A stretch of DNA of 64,000 bases from Canna indica (Eukaryota > Streptophyta > Magnoliopsida > Zingiberales > Cannaceae), in the NCBI GenBank assembly GCA_034359265.1, contig CP136892.1, positions 15,734,501-15,798,500 of the forward strand. The letters are read 5' to 3'. A program made the position numbers and the translations under genes. The notes beneath the pieces are model-generated. The model had not been told where the DNA came from. It did no database searches and saw only the letters and a program-made list of their open reading frames with translations. Shown in pieces: positions 10,427 through 21,053 of this stretch (its first letter is position 1; every line of letters begins with the position of its first letter).

Positions 10427-10602
10427 GTACTGCACTTACGTTTTTATTTTAACTGTTAACTAATTATTCTAAATTTCGGCAACATCTCTCTTGTTCTCCG
10501 GTACGCGCCCAGATGATATGCGTATTCGGAGAACTGTAGGGAGATGCTGTCGAAATTTAGAATAATTAGTTAACAGTTAAAATAAAAACGTAAGTGCAGT
10601 AC
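10427..10602. repeat. Long foldback in CACTA-1 leader upstream of TNP2
   Basis: The left arm 10427-10500 (starts GTACTGCACTTACG, ends TTCTCCG) is a near-perfect inverted copy of the right arm 10527-10602. The loop is about 26 nt. An RNA across it would form a stem of about 75 bp. It lies about 80 bp before the TNP2 start codon and is conserved in CACTA-2. Confidence 0.85.
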
Positions 10603-10683
10603 GAATAACATAAATCCCGAATGGAATAGGACCATCTCACCTAAAGACATTAACCAAAGAAATTGTCATTGATTGACAGAATC

Positions 10684-13600
10684 ATGTCGGCTGATCGAAG
10701 TTGGATGTACCGACGTTTTGATCATGGAGCTTTAACGAATGAGTTTCGATTAGGCGTAACGTACTTCCTAAATTTCGCCTATTCGAATCGGAATTTCGTT
10801 AGCATGGGTGATCAAATCCGATGTCCGTGCCGCATTTGTTCGAATGGCCGATTTTTGGATCGGGAGACTGTCACTCTGCATCTATATACCAAAGGATTTA
10901 CACCAAGATATTTTCTATGGACTTGTCACGGGGAGTCACGCGAAGTCGGGACGTCGAGCAATCCTGTCGTTCAGACATATGGTGAATCTTCCTCTGCTGG
11001 TGCTTCTTCATCCGGTCAATGTAATCCCTATAGAACTATGATACTTGATAGTCTTGGGGGTCAATTCCACCTGAATGATAATGTTGATCGGCCAGTTCTT
11101 CAGACATCAGTCCCACCAGATACTACAGCGGTTGATATCACAGAAGTAGTGGCTGCGGTAGAGATTGAATTACCGAATAAAGAAGCTGCAGAATTTTACG
11201 AGATGTTGAAAGCTGCCGATGAACCTTTGTATGAGAATTGTCCTAAATACACTAGGTTTTCAGCAATGACACAGCTCTTAAACATCAAGGCCGATTGTAA
11301 TATCAGCGGAGTTGCGTATGATCGGATTGCTGGATTGATTAATGGAATGCTGCCTACTGATAACAAGTTTGAGCCTACTTTTTATAAGACTAAAAAGCTA
11401 ATGAGAAAATTGGGGCTTGGGTACGAAAAAATACACGCGTGCCAAAATAACTGCATTTTATATTATAAAGAAAATGTGCAGTTGGATAAATGCCCTGTAT
11501 GTCAACACCCTCGTTACAAGGAGAAGAAATCGGTCCGACAGAAAAATATCTCGTTTAAGGTGCTTCGGTATTTTCCACTAACACCGAGGCTTCAAAGATT
11601 ATTCATGTCGGAAAAGACAGCCCCCTACATGAGTTGGCATGCAAGAAGTCGTGATGATACAGTAATGACTCATCCATCTGACAGTGAAGCATGGAAACAT
11701 TTGGATACATGTTATCCTTCATTTGCTATGGATACTAGAAATATCAGATTGGGATTGTGCACAGATGGTTTTAATCCGTTTGGGCATTCTGCAACTCCTT
11801 ATTCAGTTTGGCCAGTGCTGCTGACAGTTTATAATTTGCCACCGTCAATGTGCATGAAAGATGAATTTATTTATCTTTCGATGATTATTCCGGGTCCTAA
11901 GGGTCCGCGAAAAGAAATTGACATATTTCTCAGACCCTTGATAGATGAATTGAAAACATTGTGGACTGAGGGAGCTGTCACTTATGATTGTCATCGGAAG
12001 CAAAACTTCAATTTAAAGGCCGCGGTCTTGTGGACAATCAATGATTTCCCCGCGTACGGCATGTTGTCGGGTTGGAGCACTCACGGCCGACTCTCTTGCC
12101 CGTATTGTATGGAACACTCTAAATCAATCAGTCTTCAGAACGGACGAAAAATCTCATTCTTTGATTGTCATCGTCGATTCCTACCGGTTCATCACCAGTA
12201 TCGAAGGAATCGTAATAAATTTACTAAGGGCAGAGTCGAAAGAGATGGGCCACCACCGATGTTGTCTGGTGAACAAATGTTAGCACGTGTTTCAGCACTT
12301 CCAGATATAGTATTTGGTCGCAATGAAAGAGTGTCAGGTTTTGGCCAAACACACAACTGGGTGAAAAAAAGTATCTTTTGGGAATTGCCCTATTGGAGTT
12401 CATTATTGATTCGACATAATTTAGATGTCATGCACATTGAAAAAAATGTGTTTGATAATATTTTCAACACTGTGATGGATATTTCTGGAAAAACTAAAGA
12501 TAATGTCAAAGCCCGACATGATCTGAAAATACTTTGTAAAAGACCAGAGTTGGAGTTACAAGAGGTCAACGGACGATATCTGAAACCGAAGGCCCTATAT
12601 GTGTTAAATAAACAACAGATCAAAGATGTTTGTCAATGGGTAAAAGAACTCAGATTACCCGATGGATATGCTTCAAACTTATCTCGATGTGTGAACGTCG
12701 ATGATTGCAAAATATCAGGGATGAAGAGCCATGATTGTCATGTATTCATGCAGAGATTACTTCCGATCGCATTTCGAGATCTTCTACCTGATAATATTTG
12801 GGGTCCGTTGACTGAATTAAGTATGTTTTTTAGAAGCATCTGTGCAAATGTCCTTCGAGTCGAAGATATGTCAACACTTGAAAATAATATTGTTGAAATC
12901 ATATGCAAGCTGGAGCAGTTTTTCCCTCCTGCATTTTTTGACTCGATGGAGCATCTACCGATACACTTGGCATACGAGACACGAGTTGGTGGCCCCGTTC
13001 AATATCGTTGGATGTACTTATTTGAAAGATACATGAATCGTCTGAAGAAAAAAGTAAAGAACACCGCAGCTGTTGAAGGATCAATATCTGAATCGTATAT
13101 CATCCAAGAAATTTCAACATTCTGCTCATTTTACTTTGAATCGACAGTACAGACAAGATTTGATCGTCTTCCACGTAACGACGACGGGGGTGTTCGACAT
13201 TCAGATGGACGTTTAAATATATTTTCTCACTCTGGTCGTGCTTTTGGTTCTCGTCCATCTCGACACTTAAGCGATGAAGAGTATCATTTGGCACACTTGT
13301 ATGTATTACTCAATTGTCCAGAGATTGAACAATTCATTGAAATATTTGACATTGAGATGGTGCAAAAATACTCTATTCACAACGATCAAGAATTGGAGAC
13401 ATTACGGAATCGTGATTTCCCTACATGGATTCAGACTTACAGCAAAGATCACAGAGCTGAAATAGATGAAAGAATATTTGAGTTTGTTAGTGGACCGTCG
13501 CGACTTGTGTTGTGCTATAGCGGATATTTTGTTAACGGGTATAAATTTCACACGGTTGAATATGCATTTACAAAGAAGACGATGAATGCTGGGGTCTGCG

Positions 13601-14154
13601 TGAAAGGGACAACCTATGCTGAATGTGATATGGATTTTTATGGACTGGTGGAAGAAGTGATAGAGTTGCACTACTTCGGCTTGAAATCAGTGATCCTATT
13701 TAGATGTCATTGGTTCGATACAACAGAAAGGGGCATGAAAGTTCATCCAAAATACAAACTTGTTGAGGTTAATTACAAATCGAAATTGGCAGCAAATGAG
13801 CCATTTATATTGGCATCACAAGCCGAACAAGTATATTACGCGAAGTATCCGGCTCAAAATAAAGATAGAGCAGATTGGCGTGTAGTCTGTAAGACAAAAG
13901 GTAGAGGAAAAATTGATCCGATAGTAGGAGAAAATGATCCTCCTGGTTTCTATCAAGAAGATGATCTTCCTGCTGTGGATCGTATTATTCCAATACTCGA
14001 GGATGCAGACACAACGTCAATTCAATTAGAAGTTGAATATGCTGATGATGACGATAATGAAATTGAGGAAGCTGGAGATGAAGAAGATGAAGAAGAGGAA
14101 GAAGAGGAAGAAGAAGAAGAATTCGAAGACTATTATTCAGATGATGAAGAATAA
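10684..14154 (+). CDS. CACTA TNP2-type transposase, full length
   Basis: An uninterrupted 1156-residue frame for the En/Spm transposase that cuts the element at its ends, acting in the nucleus. The ATG at 10684 is chosen because it gives MSADRSWMYRR, the usual TNP2 start; the open frame extends 21 nt upstream only through non-ATG codons. Approximate domains: transposase-associated N-terminal domain (1-75, with CxxC-type cysteines CPCRIC), Transposase_21-type core (about 330-520, DGFNPFG at 361 and a CPYC pair), the LDVMHIEKN motif at 580, DUF4218-like (about 683-835) and DUF4216-like (about 985-1076). An acidic Glu/Asp tail follows from about 1120. Assigned from recognised family features. 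It is single exon, with no stop or frameshift. The second CACTA gene begins 75 bp downstream. Confidence 0.93.
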   Translation: MSADRSWMYRRFDHGALTNEFRLGVTYFLNFAYSNRNFVSMGDQIRCPCRICSNGRFLDRETVTLHLYTKGFTPRYFLWTCHGESREVGTSSNPVVQTYGESSSAGASSSGQCNPYRTMILDSLGGQFHLNDNVDRPVLQTSVPPDTTAVDITEVVAAVEIELPNKEAAEFYEMLKAADEPLYENCPKYTRFSAMTQLLNIKADCNISGVAYDRIAGLINGMLPTDNKFEPTFYKTKKLMRKLGLGYEKIHACQNNCILYYKENVQLDKCPVCQHPRYKEKKSVRQKNISFKVLRYFPLTPRLQRLFMSEKTAPYMSWHARSRDDTVMTHPSDSEAWKHLDTCYPSFAMDTRNIRLGLCTDGFNPFGHSATPYSVWPVLLTVYNLPPSMCMKDEFIYLSMIIPGPKGPRKEIDIFLRPLIDELKTLWTEGAVTYDCHRKQNFNLKAAVLWTINDFPAYGMLSGWSTHGRLSCPYCMEHSKSISLQNGRKISFFDCHRRFLPVHHQYRRNRNKFTKGRVERDGPPPMLSGEQMLARVSALPDIVFGRNERVSGFGQTHNWVKKSIFWELPYWSSLLIRHNLDVMHIEKNVFDNIFNTVMDISGKTKDNVKARHDLKILCKRPELELQEVNGRYLKPKALYVLNKQQIKDVCQWVKELRLPDGYASNLSRCVNVDDCKISGMKSHDCHVFMQRLLPIAFRDLLPDNIWGPLTELSMFFRSICANVLRVEDMSTLENNIVEIICKLEQFFPPAFFDSMEHLPIHLAYETRVGGPVQYRWMYLFERYMNRLKKKVKNTAAVEGSISESYIIQEISTFCSFYFESTVQTRFDRLPRNDDGGVRHSDGRLNIFSHSGRAFGSRPSRHLSDEEYHLAHLYVLLNCPEIEQFIEIFDIEMVQKYSIHNDQELETLRNRDFPTWIQTYSKDHRAEIDERIFEFVSGPSRLVLCYSGYFVNGYKFHTVEYAFTKKTMNAGVCVKGTTYAECDMDFYGLVEEVIELHYFGLKSVILFRCHWFDTTERGMKVHPKYKLVEVNYKSKLAANEPFILASQAEQVYYAKYPAQNKDRADWRVVCKTKGRGKIDPIVGENDPPGFYQEDDLPAVDRIIPILEDADTTSIQLEVEYADDDDNEIEEAGDEEDEEEEEEEEEEEFEDYYSDDEE

Positions 14155-14229
14155 TTGTAAAGTATATATTTTATTAAATATATCTCTACTATTTATACAA
14201 TAATCTGATTATATGTCTGTTCGACAGAT

Positions 14230-15748
14230 ATGTCTGGTCGTGGTTATCGACGCAGGAGAGTTTCGGAGTCTCCGATCGGTGAGACTCCATCACTTACTAA
14301 TGCTGCTGATCCTCCAGTTGCTGATCCTCATGAGGATGATACTGCCGAGGCTAGTACATCCAGACGTAGGCGGCCACGCGGGCCGAACAGGTGGCAGCCT
14401 CCACCAGCCACAGAGTCACGTAGATTGATTAGCGTGATTGGGGAGCGGTACGTAATATATCATGAATTATGAATCATTACAAATTCATTATATCATAATA
14501 TAATATTAAAATTTATTTTTGTTGTGCAGGTTCGAGCAAGAAGAAGTGCCGAGGAGCATTTCTTCTACTATTCGACGATACATGCACGGGGCATGGCCTA
14601 CGTGGTCTCACGTGCCTAGCGAGCACGTCGACATGTTATGGCGCGAGTTTGAGGCACGTATTATTTTTTTTTTTACATGCATGATGATATATTAAGAATT
14701 GGTACTGATATTATTATTTTGCAGGCTCGCTATACATGGGCCGAGGACCAGAGGTCCTTCATTTACGCTGCCTGGGAGTCTATTTCCCGGGCAAGGTACA
14801 ACGGGCAGCTGGGGCAGGCTCGGTCCCGAGCGATGGCCCGAGCTGGGACCACTAACATCGCGGAGACTCGGGGATACGGCCCCAGTTGGATTACTCCGGA
14901 TATATGGGACCAGCTCGTGGGGATATGGTCGACGGATCGATGGCAGGAGGTTTCTCAGAATGCGGCTAGAAATCGCATGTCGGGGGGAGCAGCGCGTCAC
15001 ACCGGCGGCTCTGTTGCATTTGCAGTGCACGCAAACCGTATGGTAAGTATATCTTTTAATTATATATTTTATTTGTTATTATGTGTACTAATTAATGTAT
15101 TTGTTTTGTAAATGTAGACGACGGTGTCGGATGACGGGACTGTCCAGCGACCCTCCCCGATGGCAGTGTTTGAGCGGACTCACCGTCGAGCACATGGGAC
15201 TGGGGAGTACATCCACAACCGCGCTGCATACATTATGGTAATTATATATTTGTTTAAATTATTCATTATATATTTATAATTTAAGTTTTATGATAAATAT
15301 TAAACAAAAAATCAAACTCGAGTAGGAGACCTACAGCCAGACGGTGGTGCAGCGTGGGGGTTCCCCCGAGGACTTTGACGCAGCATCGTGGGTCGAGGCC
15401 GCAGGTGGCTGGGACCATGGCCGCGTATATGGCTTCGCAGATAGTGGTCATGCGCGAGCCGTGCTAGGGCCACTTGGGGCACCGACCCCTCCGGTCGCTG
15501 GTGAGCGGCCGTCTACCTCTAGATCCAGTTATGATCATAGTAGCAGAATAAGGACTCTAGAGGAGACGGTCGCGCGTCAGAGTCAGATGATGGAGGAGAT
15601 GCATGCTATGCTACGCAACATGTCAGGTCATCCCGCAGCAGGCATCTCTTCGGCATCATCTAATCCATCGTCCTCGAGTCAGTCCACGCCGGTGTACACT
15701 CAAGCACTCCAGACCCCGCCATATGATCCAGACCATCCTCCATCGTGA
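14230..15748 (+). CDS. CACTA second protein (TNPA/Transposase_24-like), five exons
   Basis: Spliced model of 400 residues: exons 14230-14447, 14530-14653, 14725-15042, 15118-15237 and 15326-15748. All junctions keep frame. Four acceptor/donor sets fit GT-AG; intron 2 starts GC (GAG/GCACGT), and the GT alternative 4 nt away shifts frame into a stop. The protein starts MSGRGYRRRRVSES, then has basic RRRRPRG (likely nuclear and DNA-binding), a Trp-rich middle (HGAWPTW, RYTWAEDQ) and FERTHRRAHGTGEY. It ends with a predicted short coiled coil (IRTLEETVARQ) and a Ser/Pro tail. The middle fits the plant Ptta/En/Spm transposase family, whose members bind subterminal repeats. The function is inferred from family and position. 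Confidence 0.85.
14654..14724 (+). other. Probable GC-AG intron in the CACTA-1 second gene
   Basis: The exon 2 end GAG is followed by GCACGT and the intron ends TTTTGCAG. Only this choice joins the frames WREFE and ARYTWAEDQ. The same junction is present in CACTA-2 (25023-25093). Confidence 0.7.
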
Positions 15749-16029
15749 TCGTGAGATTTTTTGTTTGGATATTGAACTTGTTACTGAGATATTGAACTTG
15801 TTAAATTTATTTTGTTTGGATATTGATACTTCAATTTTGCATTTGAATTGTTTTTATACTATCGTGGATAATTATCAATATAAATATAATTGTTTTGATG
15901 TATATCTTGGTGTGTTTGTGATGTGTGAATGAATGTGTGTATGAGGGTATGGGTGTGTGAGTTATGTATCAGATAAATGTATCAATGTATCAATGGAAAT
16001 TAGAAATTTGAAATTTTTCTGCCTGCAGG
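15749..16029 (+). other. CACTA-1 3' untranslated stretch
   Basis: AT/GT-rich sequence with repeated TTTGTTTGGATATTGA and TGTGTGAATGAATGTG phrases; no coding signal. Confidence 0.5.
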
Positions 16030-16430
16030 TATAGGTCATCAGCAACGGCTTTCCCACGGCCGTCCGTGGGAAAGCCGTTGCTAAAAGTGTATCGACAGCC
16101 GTTGCTGATGACTTACAGCAACGGCTTAGCGACGGGTTTTACTAACGGCGTTGCTACGGACTCGAGGCCGTTGCTATTAATGCTATCAGCAACGGCTCCG
16201 GGTCCGTGGTAAAACCGTTGCTGATAATATTATTAGCAACGGCCCGAGCGGCCGTTGCTGATAATGTTTTGAGCGACGGCCCGAGCGGCCGTTGCTGATC
16301 CGTTGCTAAGTCATCAGCAACGCGACTTTCTGTCACGGCTCTATTGCAACGGCTCGGCCGTTGCTGATTCTCTTCAGCAACGGCTCAGCAACGGTATCAG
16401 CCGTTGCTGATGCCCATTTTTCTAGTAGTG
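16030..16430. repeat. CACTA-1 3' subterminal repeats and terminal repeat
   Basis: Dense CAGCAACGGC and GCCGTTGCTG motifs in both orientations, arranged as in the 5' end, closing in TTTCTAGTAGTG. Confidence 0.85.
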
Positions 16431-16433
16431 ATC

Positions 16434-17569
16434 CATGGTTGAAGCTACAGTTAGTGTCTGCTTAGCACTCCTCCAAGAAATAGCTCCACCGGCTAGCAAA
16501 TAATTAAACATAGTCAGAAGTGGATCTTAATTCGACTATCTTGGCATCCAGCAAAATTAGAGCCAGAATACTCGATGATCTCCAGCTGATCTAACTTTCT
16601 ATAGGTGAGCATGTTATGCTTTGTTCTATGTAGATACCGCATAATCCGTTTGGCCACTTTCCAATGATCCATGCTAGGATTACTTGAGCATACATCAGAC
16701 TCCCTACAGTAGATGCATAAGGAATCTTTTGCATTTTCTTCTGCTCAAACTCATTCTTGGGGCACTGATTGAGACTAAATTTGTCTCCTTTAACAACAAG
16801 GGTATGACCTGGTTTACAATCCTTCATGTCAAATCTTGTGAGCACCTTATCGGTATAGTTCTTTTATGATAATCCAAGGATATCCAGAGAGCGATCTCGG
16901 TGTATCTGTATTTCTAATACAAAAGATGCGTCCCCAAGATCTTTCATTTCGAATTTCTTTAATAAAAATCTCTTGGTTTTGTGTAATAAGCCTATATCGT
17001 TACTCGCAAATAAAATGTCATCAACATACAATACCAAGAAAATATACGTGCTCCCACTAAACTTATGGTATATGCATTCATCAACCATATTCATCTCAAA
17101 ACCAAATGAGATAATGACTTGATGAAATTTATGATACCACTAACGAGAAGCTTGATTTAGCCCGTAGATGGATTTTTTTAGTTTGCAAACCATCTTCTTT
17201 GGGTCTCCCGACACAAAATATTTTGGTTGCACCATATAAATTATTTCATCAATATCACCATTGAGAAACGCTATCTTTACATCCATCTGATGCAGCTCAA
17301 GATCAAAATGAGCTACAAGTGTCATTATAATCTTGAAAGAGTCTTTCAAAGAAACCGGAGAGAAAGTCTCTTTATAATCAATGCTTTCCTTTTGAGTAAA
17401 GTCTTTTGCAACAAGACGAGCCTTATACCTTTCCACATTACCATTTGAATCCCTTTTGGTTTTAAAAATCCATTTGCAACCTATGGGTTTCACACATTCA
17501 GGTAACATGACAAGATCCCAAATGTCGTTATGCTGCATAGACTTAATCTCCTCATTCATGGCATCAATC
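16434..17569 (-). pseudogene. Copia B reverse transcriptase and RNase H N-terminal part
   Basis: Minus-strand copia reverse transcriptase: NDIWDLVMLP and KPIGCKWIFKTK near 17490, RYKARLVAKDF near 17420, QMDVKIAFLNGDI near 17280 and KKSIYGLNQASR near 17150. The intact catalytic box LYVDDI lies near 17030 and FEMKDLGDASF near 16940. The connection region (VLTRFDMKDCKPG) and the RNase H start follow before CACTA-1 interrupts at 16433. Several frameshifts (near 17120, 16855 and 16590) make it non-functional. Confidence 0.88.
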
Positions 17570-17711
17570 CACTTTTAGGAGTTAGGGCTTTGCATGACTT
17601 GACAGAAGTTGATTGGATCATCTTCCATCATACCGATGTTAGTCTCATGCTCTTGAATAAATACAATGTAATCATCTGAAATTGCACTTCTCCTCTCTCT
17701 AGTGGACCTCC

Positions 17712-19019
17712 TTAATGGCATCTGCTCTTGAGATTATTGAGTTTGTTCTTCATGGGTAGATTCCTCATGAGTGAACTCTTGTGGCTCAATGGGGAGTATT
17801 TCAGTGTTGTCTTGTGGTTCCAAATTTGTTGTCTGCTCAGAAACATGAACAACAATCGTAGGAAGAGAAATAAATTTCTCTTCAAAGACAACCTCCTTAA
17901 CCTTATCTCCCCCCCCCCAAACTCAATATCCTCAAAGAATCGGGCATTTCTCGTCTCAAAGAATGTCCTATTTGTGGGTTCATAAAATTTATACCCCATA
18001 GACCTCTCAGAGTACCCAACAAAATACCAACTAACCGTTCTAGAGTTTAGTTTCTTTTCATTTGGCCGATATGGCCTGGCCTCAGCTGGACAACCCCAAA
18101 TATGCAAATATTTTAGACTAGGCTTCTTGCCTGTCAATAATTCATAAGGGGTTTTTTGTATTGCTTTAGTTTGTACTCTATTCAGAATGTGAGTTGCAGT
18201 CTTAAGTGTCTTTCCCCAAAGAGACTCTGGTAAGGTAGAATGACTAATCATGCTCCTCACCATATCCTTAAGAGTCCTATTTCGTCTTTCAACAACACCA
18301 TTCATGGTAAGACTCCCTGGCATGGTGTACTGTGGGACGATACCGCATTCCTCTAGGAACTTAGCGAAAGGTCCTAGTCGTTGTTCACCTGATCCGTCAT
18401 ATCTACCATAGTACTCACCACCACGGTCAGATCTAACAACCTTAATCCTTTTACCAAGCTGATTTTCAACCTAAGCCTTAAAGGACTTGAACACATCCAG
18501 TGATTGAGACTTCTCACTGATTAGATATAGGTACCCATATCTGGAGTAATCATCTATGAACGTTATAAAATATTGTTGACCATTCAAAGAAGTCGTAGGA
18601 AAAGGTCCACAAACATTCGTATGAATAAGTTCTAAGACGTCTGAACTCCTATTAGTACCTGATCCCCTAATGTTTGTCTGTTTCCCCTTAATGCACTCAA
18701 TACAGACCTCAAAGTCCGTAGCATCAGGGATATCAAGAATCCTGTTAGACACAAGCCTTTGTATCCTTTGTTTGGATATATGACCTAAGCGCTTGTGCCA
18801 CAAAATTACGAAATTCTCATCAATTAATTTCCGTTTTGTACCATGTGAACTGGTATGCAATGTTTCATTAAATAAAGCAATTACATCAAGCATATAAAGG
18901 TTATCATCGCAGTATAAAGAACCAATGCCAATAATATTTGTACCAAGGTACAAACTGAATTTTTCCATTCCAAATGAACAAGAGTAATCGGATTTGTCCA
19001 ATACGAAAATAGAAATCAA
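17712..19019 (-). pseudogene. Copia B integrase
   Basis: On the minus strand: the pre-integrase LWHKRLGHISKQRI (about 18800), zinc-binding CIECIKGKQT (about 18690) and the core LIHTNVCGPFP (about 18620), where the first catalytic Asp of the usual HTDVCGP has become Asn. FIDDYSRYGYLY (about 18550), SDRGGEYYG in the second frame (about 18420) and [10 protein letters not shown] with the catalytic Glu (about 18290) follow. The C-terminal part contains [15 protein letters not shown], the GKKPSLKYL region and the retroviral-core-like YPxxEKK region. There is a break near 18470 and degeneration after 17900, including a poly-C run. Dead copy. Confidence 0.88.
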
Positions 19020-19039
19020 ATTCCGTCTAATAGACGGAA

Positions 19040-19483
19040 CTACAAAAGTCTTTTTAAGTGCAAATAGGATCCAGTCCTTAATAAAAACCTAAAAGTGCAT
19101 ATAGCTTCAACTTCGACTAATTTGCCATCACCCACATAGATAAATCTTTCAGCATCATTTGACGTTCGGTAACTCAAGCAACCTTGTATAGACACACTTA
19201 TGTGGGTAGTAGCACAAGAATCTATCCACCAAGTGTCTATGAGTACAGAAGTCAAATTAACTTCATAACAAACCAGAGTGATAAAAGTGTCTTTCTTAGG
19301 ACACCAAGCATGATACTTGGTACATTCAGACTTTACATGCCCACTGGTCTTGCAAAAGAAACAAGTAGAAACCTTAAAATTTGTGCCAGTTAGATCAGGG
19401 ATGCAATTAAATGAGGCAGTGGTTTTTGAAGAAGCAAAAATATTAGCTAAACAGAGAACAAAACAAAACAATAATATAATCAA
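19040..19483 (-). pseudogene. Copia B gag zinc knuckle and protease
   Basis: Minus-strand frame with the CX2CX4HX4C knuckle CFFCKTSGHVKSEC (nucleic-acid binding by Gag) followed about 35 residues later by the aspartic protease box WWIDSCATTHIS. The Gly of the usual D-S-G-A is Cys here, so the active site is altered. The upstream gag portion is absent or unrecognisable beyond 19500. Confidence 0.85.
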
Positions 19484-19668
19484 CTCAGTAAATAATTAAA
19501 GCAAAAGAGAAATAAATAACAATGGGTCCCATTACAAGATACCAAGCACAATATTGACGTTTCATCTTTGGACAAAAATATCAACTTGTAAGCGATACAC
19601 TCCATGCAGTAATCAAATACTGACAATCAGTCCTGTCAAACAAAGAGCCTTTCTTTGGACCGACTATT

Positions 19669-19974
19669 CACTACTAGAAACTTGATCTTCAACAACGGCT
19701 ATCAGCAACGGCCGCTCAAGCCGTTGCTATTTGCAACGGCATTCTTACGGCCGCTCAAGCCGTTGCAGATATATGTATCTGCAACGGTGTTCTAACGGAA
19801 AACCGAGCCGTTGCGAATTATTTTAATTATCAGCAACGGCTTTCTGACGGAAAAGCGAGCCGTTGCTGATTTTTTAAGCTTCAGCAACGGCTTACTAACG
19901 GATAAGTGAGCCGTTGCTGATTATAACTTATCAGCAATGGCGTTCTAACGGGCGAGTGAGCCGTTGCTGATAAG
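19669..19974. repeat. CACTA-2 5' subterminal repeats
   Basis: The same alternating CAGCAACGGC/GCCGTTGCTG array as CACTA-1, with a few mutated motifs (for example CAGCAATGGC near 19935). Confidence 0.85.
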
Positions 19975-20401
19975 TTTATATAGGGCACGCTCTCGCGCCC
20001 GACCCTTCTTCCTCCCGCTGCTGCCGCCGCCGCTCCTGCCGACGCCTCTCGCCGCTGCTGCCGACGCCGACGCCTCTCACCGCCGCTGCCGCTGCTGCCG
20101 GTATGTTGATCGGCCGGCCGGCTCTCACTATGTTTCGGCCGGAGAGGTTAAAATCTGACCGAAACCCTATTTCTAGGGTTTCGGCCGACGGCGGTCGGCC
20201 TATGGCCGCCGCCGGACCTTCTACAGTGTGTCCGGCCACTGTACGCCGGCGCCGGAGGGTGGACCCCGGCGCCGGAATTTATATATATATATATATATAT
20301 TATTGTTTTGAAATTGTTAATTAATTATTTTATAAATGTTAATTAATTGTTTAGATTAATTGTTTAATTTGTTAGATTAATTATTAGGGTTTAGATTAAT
20401 T

Positions 20402-20583
20402 TCGGACGCGCGCCGGAATCGTCCACTTCGGACGCACGCCAGAATCGTCCACTTCGGACGCGCGCCGGAATCGTCCACTTCGGACGCGCGCCGGAATCGT
20501 CCAATTCGGACTCGCGCCGGAATCGTCCACTTTGGACTCGCGCCGAAATCGTCCACTTCGGACGCGCGCCGAAATCGTCCAAT
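20402..20583. repeat. 26-bp tandem array in CACTA-2 leader (7 units)
   Basis: Seven units of the array seen at 9953-10212, more diverged from each other. Copy number differs from CACTA-1 (ten). Confidence 0.9.
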
Positions 20584-20796
20584 ATGGACTCGAACTGTCT
20601 TGAAACATTTAGAAAATAATCATCCATCCGACGAGTTGATATATTTCACGTACGCATCGACGAATCGGATATGATTTAGCAAAACCTTAGATCCGTTCGG
20701 GAATTGTATGTTCGTGTAAAAGAAGTAGATGATCTTTTATACGACGTACAATTCTTGAATTATCCCTGATTGGACAATTTGGGAATATAGTTATTT

Positions 20797-20972
20797 GTAC
20801 TGCACTTACGTTTTTATTTTAACTGTTAACTAATTATTCTAAAATTCGGCAACATCTCTCTTGTTCTCCGATACGCGCCCAGATAATATACGTATTCGAA
20901 GAACTGTAGGGAGATGCTGTCGAAATTTAGAATAATTAGTTAACAGTTAAAATAAAAATGTAAGTGCAGTAC
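20797..20972. repeat. Long foldback in CACTA-2 leader
   Basis: Arms equivalent to those at 10427-10602, starting GTACTGCACTTACG and ending with its complement. A handful of substitutions have accumulated, and the stem is kept. Confidence 0.85.
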
Positions 20973-21053
20973 GAATAACATAAATCCCGAATGGAATATG
21001 ACAATCTCACCTAAAGACATTAACCAAAGAAATTGTCATTGATTGACAGAATC

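Larger units (their letters stand above)
9203..16430 (+). mobile_element. CACTA (En/Spm) transposon 1, complete, 7.2 kb
   Basis: Starts CACTACTAGAAA and ends TTTCTAGTAGTG, a perfect 12-bp CACTA terminal inverted repeat. It is flanked by ATC on both sides (9200-9202 and 16431-16433), the 3-bp duplication of this superfamily. It has subterminal inverted motif arrays at both ends, a TATA box, a 26-bp tandem array and a strong foldback in the leader. It encodes an uninterrupted TNP2-type transposase (10684-14154) and a five-exon second gene (14230-15748), both on the plus strand. It lies inside the RNase H gene of copia B. All parts expected of an autonomous element are present, but activity cannot be judged from sequence alone. 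Confidence 0.95.

Noticed and set aside
10663..10683. An upstream start for TNP2 at 10663
   Set aside because: The codon there is TTG, not ATG; the first in-frame ATG is 10684 and gives the usual TNP2 N-terminus.
14692..15046. Alternative frames on both strands over exon 3 of the CACTA second gene
   Set aside because: They overlap the spliced frame, lack splice continuity, and are GC-rich shadows.
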